Below, piece after piece: positions 46,375-55,250 of a stretch of DNA of 64,000 nucleotides. Position 1 is the first letter of the stretch; the number at the start of each line of letters is the position of its first letter. The notes beneath the pieces were generated by a model. It was not told the origin of the DNA. It saw only the letters and a list, made by a program, of their open reading frames with translations, and searched no databases. Source of the DNA: Ophioderma brevispina (Eukaryota > Echinodermata > Ophiuroidea > Amphilepidida > Ophiodermatidae). A program made the position numbers and the translations under genes. The stretch spans positions 1-64,000 of the forward strand of contig JAMKCH010035213.1 of assembly GCA_023653785.1 (NCBI GenBank), given 5' to 3'.

Positions 46375-47280
46375 TCGGTATCCCCCTTGGGGGGCAAAGA
46401 GGCATTTATACCAGGGCGTACCTCATTATGACATACACGAAAATTATGATGGCCATTCTGTAGGGGTAGCTTAAGCGAGCTAGGGGATCGCAAGAGATTA
46501 TACAGGGCTCAAATTTTAAAAGTGGTCCAATGTGTTGAATTGCCTACCAAATTGTTCAGTATGATCACACGATTAAAAAAATGTATAGTTTGCTGCTCGA
46601 TCTCCCGACTTACACTACCAGAGTTAAAGTCGACAACCTTATTATAGGTCAAGGTTAATTTAGCGTCTACAGGGGTCAAATACTCAAAAAAATGCTTTAA
46701 TTCAGGGAAATGGTTTCGTATTGTTTATAATGTTCTCACAATTAAAATAGGAATGTTTCGACCATCTGCAATGTGAAAGTAACACAGTTACACACCTCAT
46801 TAGTACTAACCCTATACCTCGTAGGGGTAATAGGGGTTGGTGGGTGTAACTTGGTAACAATTACATTGTATCAGTATCCAAAACTAGACCTTATTTTACT
46901 TGTGATTACCATTACAAATAATATAAAACATTTCCAATGAAATTGAAGCATTTTTTCAATATTTGACCCCCTGTAGAAGACTAATTTAACATTTGACCGG
47001 ATAATAATGGTTTCAGCTTACAACTCCATAGAGGTAAGTCGGCGATTAGTACAAACCTATACATTTTATTACTCCTTGTGATAATACGAACAATTTGGTA
47101 TGTCATTCAACAACATTGGACCACTTTTCAATTTTGAATCATGTATAATCTTTTGCGAGCCCCCAGCTCACTTAAACTACCCCTACAGAATGTCCATCCT
47201 ACATTTTTTTGTACGTCATAGTGTTAGGAACCCCTGGTATCATTGCCTCTTTGCCCCCCCCCCCCCCACAGGTGATACCA
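46375..47280. mobile_element. Palindromic fold-back element (~0.9 kb)
   Basis: The left arm 46,375-46,780 and right arm 46,860-47,280 are diverged reverse complements over about 400 bp. Pairs include: 'ggcaaagaggca' against 'tgcctctttgcc'; 'cattctgtaggggtag' against 'ctacccctacagaatg'; 'gagattatac' against 'gtataatcttttg'; and 'tctacaggggtcaaat' against 'atttgaccccctgtaga'. The loop is about 80 bp. No coding capacity. Absent from block A. Confidence 0.85.
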
Positions 47281-47573
47281 ATAAGGCTACTTTTGATAGC
47301 CTGGCTCATCCACTATATTGCATAATTATTTTTAGATTTTATATATGCATTTTGCATTGTTTTCTGTTGTATGGTCTCGTTACTACTTTTGTTGAAGTGC
47401 TCATTGTGGTCCACGGTTGTTTTGCAGATTTTGCGCGCGTATGTTCATTATATTATTATTATTAATCTTTTAACGATGATTTGAATCCCTCGTGATACCC
47501 AGCATCCTTCAGCAGACAAGTATATATTCGAATGAAGTGATGTTTTTACGCTTTTGGTCATATAGGAAGCAAG

Positions 47574-47729
47574 ATTTCGGTTCGCTGTAAATCGTTGTGG
47601 AATATGTTCTCAAGTCAATTTCCATTGAAGACTGGTCAAAGGAATATGCTGGACACCTTCATGGAGAGTGGCTTAGACACAATTTTGTACGACCAGACTT
47701 TAAAGGGCTGGAAAAACAACCCCGTTAAG
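47574..47729 (+). pseudogene. Hemocyanin/prophenoloxidase-like linker exon, second locus
   Basis: Donor AAG|GTAAAC begins at 47,730. The acceptor is probably the AG at 47,572-47,573. The frame reads VLKSISIED and, after a shift, NMLDTFMESGLDTILYDQT then LKGWKNNPVK. The family has 'V-x-V......N-x-L-x-TFW' at this place. It joins in phase to the Ig-like exon at 48,039. The start (FPGIVV in block A) is corrupted here. Confidence 0.7.
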
Positions 47730-48038
47730 GTAAACAAGCTCATTAGTCCCCTCAATTGGAAATTTTTGTGACATTTTGAAGCTATCATCTTGGTTATGTC
47801 CATAATAACATCAACGGCATTACACTTCTTGGAACAGGGCAATTCTTGAAAGTTGTCACCTGTTTTTTTGGTATTTTTTTGGTGTAATGTGGATAGTATA
47901 ATGAGTTTTTCATCTGACAATGGCCTATAGGGCACTCTGGGGCCGTTACCAATCTCATCGTCGTCTTCGTCCGTCGTTATCTTAACATAAAAACAATAAC
48001 AAATTATAACTCACTAAAAAATTGTTTTCCTTCCTCAG

Positions 48039-48234
48039 CGTAATTTCCAACGCTTGAATCATGATGATTTTGAATATACAATCAAAGTGAAGAACGCCAA
48101 CCCTAGTGGCAGTGACGTCAAGCTGTGGTTCGGCATTTTATTAGCACCTCATAACGAGACACAAGGACGTTCATTATATCAGTGAACGAGCAACGCAGAT
48201 TCTTTATTGAGATGGATCAGTTCATCGTTCACAT
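48039..48234 (+). pseudogene. Hemocyanin/prophenoloxidase-like Ig-like domain exon, second locus
   Basis: A strong acceptor (ttttccttcctcag) ends at 48,038. The exon is open for 49 codons: RNFQRLNHDDFEYTIKVKNA, then LAPHNETQGRSL. One indel later it gives NEQRRFFIEMDQFIVHM, ending at donor-like GTACTT (48,235). Arthropod hemocyanin and prophenoloxidase C-terminal domains have 'LxHxxFxYxIxVxN', 'LAPKYDExG' and 'NEQRxLxIEMDKF'. This exon is the clearest evidence for the family assignment. Confidence 0.88.
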
Positions 48235-48579
48235 GTACTTATGGCTTCTCTGTTTTTTTTGTATTGTAACTTTATGCACTTTCATCAAACTGTAGCATTC
48301 AAAGAAGCGCTTTCTGAATCGTTTTGGCAATGGTTCTAGATTGTGTTCATGTGTTGGTGCGCGTGTGTGTGCATGCTAGTGCTCGGTTGTGTTGTGTGTG
48401 TGTGTGCCTATTCATTGCTTAAAGGTGCAACTAGTATTGGGGCCCCATAAATGTGTCATATGTATGATTTCATATGGAATAAGAGCCCCTATAGATTCTT
48501 TCTTTGTCTTTGTCCACTTTGATTATTTCAATATAAAACATATGTTGAATTTTGTAATTGCTACCTCATATGAAAATTA

Positions 48580-50590
48580 GAAATTAACATTTTTTATATC
48601 AAGAAATATTTTTCCAGCTTAATCATTTCACACGTGGCGGCATTTTTGATGGAATGGCTTTAACATTAGTACCAAAATCCAGAATTTTCACATTTTTAGG
48701 GACACCTGTAATGGCGAAATCTCTTGTTTTCACCCTTTAACCATACATCACATTTGATCTACTCTGGATAAAATTCGTAAGGACATCGCCGGATACGGAA
48801 TGAAGGGCGCCCCGCTAATAGTTATTCATTAGAACGGATGAATTTGAAACATTCCGCATTATAAAGCGTCATTCCTCATCCTCAAAGTTTCCTTTTCGTG
48901 TTTTCCAAAAAAAATCCCACTTTTACATAAATTCAAAACAAAGTCCGCTTTATTTGTTATAATACAGGCTTCATGGGTACTTAAAAATTTCCAATTGAAC
49001 CCTCCCCCCCCCCCCCAGAACCACAATGCCGCTTTGCAAGATGTGCGTTATATTAATTAGCAACATATATGTGAGTGGCATTCGGGTTCTTTGGGGGAGA
49101 CTGGACCGGATGTTTGCATTGTTTTCTGGGGGCCTTAAACACTAAATGGATTGGCCACATCAACAACAACACACATACCATATACCACACTATGAGGTTA
49201 AGGCATGCTAATCTACCAGGCTCAGTTCAGTAGCGGGATGGCACTGTTAACAACCGCTGACCATACAGTTTTCGGTATCATAACTCATACTAAATGCAGG
49301 GGGTGTCTTTGCTCAATATACTGGGTGAATGAAAGCTATTGACTGCGCCAAGAAATGAGATTTTAATAGTAAGAAGGAGAGTTAACTTGCTCATAATATA
49401 AAAGCCCGCCATTGGCCTTAGATGCTGGCCATTGTGTGCACAAGTAGCATTTGCTTGTGTGAACACAGAGGTTCTATATAATAGAGAGGCAAAACGTTAC
49501 GTAATCTTTAGAAATTCATCGTCTCGCATGTTTGCCGACCACAACGAAAACGTAAAGTACCACAATAGAAGCCAATGGCTGCCTCCGCTTCTTCCACATA
49601 CTGTGGGGTGCCGCTTTGCATCGACACTAATCGGTAGTGGATACCAATTGATGTATGTGTTCGAGTTGCCAGGGTGAATAATAGTGTACCTGGATCATTG
49701 TGCTCAATACTCTTTTTTCTCATAATGCAATGCGCGCTAGGTGAAAAGATGTATTCCAATTGAGGCGTTTATGTAAATCAAGACGACTGACGTGGTCATT
49801 TCATTCGTTTGTGGCCATGGTAAACAAAATTTAACCACCCATAGCACCCACATCCACAACTGATATTTTGGCGGATTGTTTGTACGAATGACATTAGGTG
49901 TGTATACAGAGCACCCAAACTATAATTATTCCGTGCAATTATTCAAAATGTCAGCGCCCGCACGGACGACTGGTTTGAATGGGTTTCACCCCGTTGGGTG
50001 TGAAGACCGGTTTTAATCCAATCTTCGCCCTCATTTGCACTACAAACTCAGATAACTAATAGTTTTTGGTATTTTTATAAAGGGCTGCCCCATGTAGCCT
50101 CCTTGTAGCTTATAAGGAGAAACGATCTATCTAGGCATAATTTTCAAGGCAGCTATGCAACATCCCCTGTTTTCATTTAAATCATAACTGGTCTTTGCAG
50201 GGAGGCATGCTCTAAGCTTGCTTTTTCGAGAGAGCATGCTCCTGGTGTTTCTCAGACTTTAATTTTTTCTGGTACAGTGTATTTTGAGGATAAAAAACAC
50301 CTGTCATACAGTATAAAGTATTGTATAACACCAAGTCAATTGAATGATGAACTATAACTACATGATGATTATCGAGGGGCCTCCTCATTCTTATCCGGGG
50401 GGGGCGAGTCCTTTGTATTTATGTTGGGTCAAAATTAGAAGATCATACCCCTTCACATTATATCTACAAATATGGGCTGGAATCATTTTAAAACTGTAGG
50501 TTAAAATTTCGTAATTTGTTCTAATCAAAATAACTTTAAAAACATATGGTATTTTCCACATCCAGCTTTTATTTTTTATTTGTTTTTGTT
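48580..50590. other. Locus-specific intron sequence, nothing assignable
   Basis: Not shared with block A, whose equivalent intron is a C-rich stretch. It contains a C-run at 49,003-49,017 and a hairpin at 50,201-50,242. Short overlapping frames at 49,432-49,759 on both strands are unsupported. Confidence 0.4.
50201..50242. repeat. Hairpin with GCATGCTCT stem
   Basis: ggaggcatgctct is followed after 17 bases by agagcatgctcc, a near-perfect 12 bp stem. Confidence 0.6.
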
Positions 50591-50611
50591 ATGTTTTTTC
50601 TCCCCTCCTGA

Positions 50612-51068
50612 TCGAAAAAGGTGACAACGTTCTCAAGCGTTCATCCACTTGTCATCTTTTGGCTTCCCAAGTGTCGATACCATTGAAGACTGGTCATCTC
50701 GTGAACACACACGGCCTTCGTCGTGATCCGCTACATGGGTTGTGGATGGCGCTGCGTGCTCTTATGCTTACCACGAGGCACGAAGAAAGGTATGTCTTTG
50801 AATCACAAATCAACAAACAACCATAAACATGTGATGGCTGACTGATTGGAATAAGGATCGAGCCGAAACAGCAGAAACCCACAATGTCAACTCACACGGT
50901 TCCCACGCTTGGATTTCGGACAGCCTAACAACATGCGTGAGAAAGGGGTCAGCACATACCCGGTATGGCAGGTCCTCTCGTGGATTCCCATTTGATCGCA
51001 AGTTTGAAGGTTATCGAGTGGATTTACAGGTTTTGCAGGACAAGACAACGTTTTTTTTGGTTGGTAGT
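50612..51068 (+). pseudogene. Hemocyanin/prophenoloxidase-like C-terminal exon, second locus
   Basis: Frames read in order: GDNVLKRSS (family 'PGxNxIxRSS'), GFPSVDTIEDW, then YMGCGWRCVLLCLPRGTKKGM, matching the prophenoloxidase 'CGCGWPxHMLxPRGTxxGM' with its GCGW thiol-ester-like motif. Next are LTDWNKDRAE ('VTDYxKDK') and RGFPFDRKFEGYRVD ('MGFPFDR'). The acceptor side (tctcccctcctg) is damaged compared with block A's cttctccttcag. The 3' end of the coding part is uncertain, and I assign no polyadenylation site. Frameshifts lie near 50,640, 50,700 and 50,815. Confidence 0.82.
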
Positions 51069-51480
51069 CTGAAAATTTGGCACCATGAAAGAATGCTAAC
51101 AATGAAAATAAATTAATTGCTGAAGCTGCTGTAGGTATGACACGATAAATGGTCATGTTGAAAGGTTTATTCATCGTAAGCGTTTTAAAAAGTAAACATA
51201 ATAATGTTATATACATAATTGTCTTTCCTTATTATAATTATTGTACAGGGGTAATTATTTCTTTTCTTGTCAAATACTAGATTTGTTTTTTCTTTGAGAC
51301 ATCGCAGTGTAATAAAATCAATGCTATTTTAAAGGGGAAATGTGAATGGTTTTACACATATATAAGTAAGGGATGTGATATCTCTCGATGATACGATAAT
51401 GCCTGTTCATTGACTTTTAAAATGCGCTACCGATAATATTAACCTTATGCCTATAGAAGATCGCTGGTAAAGGTTATTGC

Positions 51481-51632
51481 ATCAACTGAATTTCGGCCGT
51501 TGCATATGGATTTCAAACCACATTTAGAACTAACTAACCATTTCAAGTAAGCTCCATCAACTGAATTTCGGCCATTTGCATATGGATTTTCACACCACAT
51601 TTAGAACTAACTAACCATTTCAAGTAATCTCC
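51481..51632 (+). repeat. 75 bp tandem duplication
   Basis: 'atcaactgaatttcggcc..' at 51,481 recurs at 51,556, each followed by 'ttgcatatgga', 'catttagaactaactaacc' and 'atttcaagtaa'. Block A (9,264-9,345) has a single copy, so the duplication is private to this locus. Confidence 0.9.
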
Positions 51633-51639
51633 ATATATC

Positions 51640-52180
51640 ATTCCGTAATTTGCATCTTACTTTCGTAAAATTGGTAACGATTGATACTTTTAACATTAAT
51701 GTGTATTCATGTATATCTTATTTAAAATAAATAGTTACAAGAGACCTAACTCCGTTGACTCCACGAAAATGATTATACTTGTTAACATGAAAGAGAATGC
51801 GAATATAAAGTATTGGTTAAAATGTAAAATATGTTGCAAAGAGCCAGTGGTACCGTTTTGCTAGTACCGCTTTTTCAATTTTCCCATTCACTAGACAACA
51901 CGCTATTGGACATCGTGTCACAGCTCCATCAATTGGCAATAATTGTGATTCGCTCTTTTAGGAGAAGTGACTCACCGAAAAAATGCAACAAGTACTTTTT
52001 TCAATGTGTTTCAAGAATAATCTTTATCTTTTGAGTGGCAAATGAGATTTTTTTTAAATACCTTACTCCATTTTTAGTGTAAATGAAAGAAAAATAATAT
52101 ACGATTCGGTTTCAAAGGCTAAGAAACCACCACCGCTAATTTTTAAAGTGTCTTTTTCGACGCTGGCGTTTGCAGCTTGC
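51640..52180. other. Intergenic DNA, nothing assignable
   Basis: AT-rich; not shared with block A; no motif recognised. Confidence 0.4.
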
Positions 52181-52184
52181 TGAA

Positions 52185-52238
52185 CCAATAGAATGCAGAA
52201 AGCAATGTCCAATCAGAAGTAGAGGTTTCATATATAAG
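52185..52238 (+). promoter_or_regulatory. CCAAT-CCAAT-TATA promoter-like cluster
   Basis: Two CCAAT boxes (52,185-52,189 and 52,209-52,213) stand 24 bp apart. A TATATAAG box follows at 52,231-52,238. This is a textbook spacing for an RNA polymerase II core promoter and would place the start of transcription near 52,262. It could be a chance cluster. Confidence 0.4.
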
Positions 52239-52312
52239 TCCCATGGATGCAATGAGGTACTACAATTGATTCCGCATGCGCTGTATGAACGTTGTCAGTA
52301 GCCCTTGACGGA

Positions 52313-52546
52313 ATGAATGTCAATACCTCATTTGCCTCAATAGGACTTCTGTATGAACGTCTACCAAAATCAGTCAATCAGGAGGTCACGCCATATTTAT
52401 TTTCGTGTGAACGAGAAGGCCATCGAATCGCTGGTGACCTCACTAGCTTGTGGAAAAACACTCTGGAATGTCATGATTTGGATTATCAAATACCTATTCA
52501 AAATAATGTATTATTGTTGCGGATGTCAACTACTAAGTTGGTCTAA
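52313..52546 (+). CDS. Candidate 77-codon ORF downstream of the promoter-like cluster
   Basis: From ATG at 52,313 (MNVNTSFASIGLLYERLPKS) to a stop at 52,546. It begins about 50 bp after the start site predicted from the TATA box. An earlier ATG at 52,287 gives only a few codons. No domain, signal peptide or membrane segment was recognised. It could be a small protein, a first exon or chance. A second plus-strand frame across 52,353-52,574 is equally long, which weakens the case. Confidence 0.25.
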   Translation: MNVNTSFASIGLLYERLPKSVNQEVTPYLFSCEREGHRIAGDLTSLWKNTLECHDLDYQIPIQNNVLLLRMSTTKLV

Positions 52547-53128
52547 TGACGCGAAAGGGTGTTTTGGGGGTTAAAACCAACGGAATTAAAAGCTATAGAA
52601 CTCCCGTCAAATTTGTTAAAGCATCCCAATGCTTAATTGAATTGTGTGCTACAAAAAGTCTGTGTACTTTATCTGTTTTAAAGAAGCGAAGCCCTCGGAA
52701 AATATATAACATTACAATTTTTAAATGATTTTATGCTATATCATATTATGCTATAACATGGGCCTAGATTTCATCGATTTAACTCAGACGTGTGCAGGGA
52801 ATGGACAATGGAAGGTCCCGTTGACTATTGTATTGTGAAAGCACGTGTAAAATGACCCCGTCCATTAATTTTCACTGTGAACAATTGTACTTGGGTGACC
52901 TTCCGACTAACTGAAATGTTGCTGGTAGCTCGATAGTCGGCACGTAAAGATGTAGTTGCAGGTGTCCCCATAACAGGTTAGCAATGGTTTTACTCTGGCT
53001 CCGTAAAAAACCTTGCTGGTATGTCATAAACGCGGTCATGAACCGTGGAATAAATTTGATGTATAGAGTTGTTTTCTTATTATGTCGAGGGGCTCTAGGC
53101 ATTTCGACCCTCCCACCAATTATTTTAA
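52547..53128. other. Flank shared in part with block A
   Basis: 52,910-53,120 matches 9,820-10,120 in block A (includes 'cttgctggtatgtcataaac'). Nothing coding recognised. Confidence 0.5.
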
Positions 53129-54674
53129 GGGAGTGTTCATAAATACTTTGGTGGGGGGGGGTTGGAAAAGTTGGAGGCTCGGACATAACAAAATTTTCAT
53201 CCCCCTTTTTTAGGTTCGAAATTTTTTGATCCCCCCCCCCCCCTTTAAAGTCTTAAATTTTTGGATCCCCCTTATTACCACCTTCAGACAAAAAAGAGAC
53301 AAATTGCAGAGGGGGGGCCCTGCAGTTAAGGTAGAAATTGACGATTTTGCGGTCATTGTGACTAGCAAGTTGCCAGGGCGGTCCTCTTCTCACACAAAGC
53401 GCAGAACCCTTCGCAATACTCTTTGTATTTACGTATTTTATCATGCAAATTTAGTTTTTTAAGTGGTTCAACGACCAATACCAAGTTGGCAAGTTTTGGT
53501 AACAGTCTTAAAATCAAAATCGTAATCATTATGGTGTCAGATTTGTTTTTTAATGAATTTCATATATGGATGTCTCAATTTCTGTAAACTTTTTGCATTT
53601 TCTTAAACAAATTGTGTTGGGGTGTAATACAAATAGCTAGTGGTAATGCAATCACGTAAAATTGAATAAAGAAAGTGTTTAGAAAAAAACGATTAGTGTT
53701 GATGGACCCCGGGGTGGGTCTTGCAACAGTGGCGTAAATCTTTTTGACATTGGGGGATTGGGTTATGAAAATTTAAGAATGATAAACCCCGGGTTTGCTG
53801 ACAGATCCATTATTAGCACGTGCGCGCGAAGCGCGCTAAATGTTGCCATAAGAAGCAACTTGTTGATGTAAAGTCATTAGAACAAAATGTGCGCGAGCGC
53901 ACAGAAATTTACCATTTTTACCTATTATGGTAAATATGAGGGTTATTTTTGGTCAAAACACATAAACGGGCATCAACATGGGGGGAGGGAGGATGATCGT
54001 ATTGACCATCTGCATCCCCCTCAGGGGGATTGGCCCCCCTAGGGTTTTACACGGCTCCAAAGAAACATCCATTTGAAATTTCCAATGTGGCTCACAATAA
54101 GTGATAATCTGAGTATGGGCATAATGGTATTAAAAAGTAAAATCTTAAAAATAGTAAGGTTTGTTTTGGATGTAGCATCGAAGCGTTCGTAAAGAGTTCG
54201 TACCCCAATAATAAACCTCACCTTCAAAAAGAAATGGCTGATGGAAAAATGTGGCTTGTTGTAGATACCTAGCTACATTGCAATCCACAAGGTGAACTAG
54301 TAAAATACAGTGAAGTTGTTTTCTGACTAAAAGACTAGGTGGCCCACATTGGACATGGAACCGATTATACGGGAGTGGGCACATGAAAGGTGCCTCCTTC
54401 TGCGCGAAGCGCGGAATCCTTGTAATATTCGGTTTTAGACATTTTCTAATGGAAAAGTTGATTTCCCAAGATTGCAAATTGGATGATACTATTGGTAAGG
54501 TATGTTTTGAATGAACAAAATGTCCTTTAAATTGTTTTGACCCCACCCCCAATACCCGGGTGGACACTTTTGTGATCCCTTTTTGGGACCTACAATTTTT
54601 TGATCCCCCCCCTCATATTTTACCACCCCCCCCCCCCCCCCCCCCCCCACCAGAGTATTTTATGAACACTCCAT
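53129..54674. mobile_element. TIR element, ~1.55 kb
   Basis: The left end ggagtgttcataaatactttggtggggg and right end ccaccagagtattttatgaacactcc are reverse complements over about 30 bp. Block A (10,097-10,112) has the uninterrupted site 'ccaatttattggagg'. The interior has C-runs after 'attttttgatcccc' at both ends and 'gcgcgcgaagcgcgc' palindromes (about 53,821 and 54,401), but no transposase. Non-autonomous. Confidence 0.8.
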
Positions 54675-54984
54675 TATTGGAGGGGTCGGTCCTCTCACAT
54701 TTCCTAGTGCTTTTGTCGAGTGGTCCACAGAGAAAAACAACGCTTCTTGACTTTATTGACACCAAGATCCTGTTTGAGAAAAAGGCTTCTTGAAGTTTAA
54801 TGCAAAAGACACAAAGATACCTTCCTGCCTTAAAACGCCTAGGGCTGTACATATCGCAGAATTTTAATCTTTCGAAAGAGAAGTATATACAGGACTAGGG
54901 AAGAAGATATCACACAGCGCTAGAATTTTTTAAGCGAAAATTGTGCATTCCTATATGCATCTTCCACCAAGGTAGATATGAGTT
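54675..54984. other. End of the second locus's homology to block A
   Basis: 54,700-54,980 follows 10,150-10,310 and 10,725-10,920, here without the SINE that splits block A. No coding content. Confidence 0.6.
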
Positions 54985-55190
54985 GACATTTGATGTCAAC
55001 GCCGGGCAACAACAAAGTATGCCCGCATATGCGTGAGCATCTGCCGGGCTTGTGCTTTTAAAATCGCGCTCAATCAGGCGTGGAGAAGGCTATTGAATGC
55101 TGTAACTGTATGGGGCATATTCCCTTCGCACCTCTAACTGTCGTAGACAGGTGCTACTTGTGTTTGTAAACATTGATGTCACCCCCCCAC
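54985..55190 (-). repeat. Dispersed repeat, inverted partner at 28,833-29,010
   Basis: The reverse complement matches 28,833-29,010 (shared 'gttagaggtgcgaag', 'attgagcgcga' and 'ttgttgcccggcg'). A small element whose termini I cannot fix. Confidence 0.75.
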
Positions 55191-55221
55191 CTCTCTATGA
55201 GCCGGGCGCGGATATCTTTGT

Positions 55222-55250
55222 AGTACAGCCTGTCTCAAAAAAGAAGTGGA
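55222..55250 (+). repeat. Transposon-end-like sequence 'tacagcctgtctcaaaaaag'
   Basis: Resembles a terminus at 61,730-61,757 read in reverse (tacggcctgtctaaaaaatgg) and another at 62,106 (tacagggtgtcccaaaaaag). Each begins TA-C-x-GxxTGTC, as expected if TA was the target. The same broad class of DNA transposon end. Confidence 0.45.
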
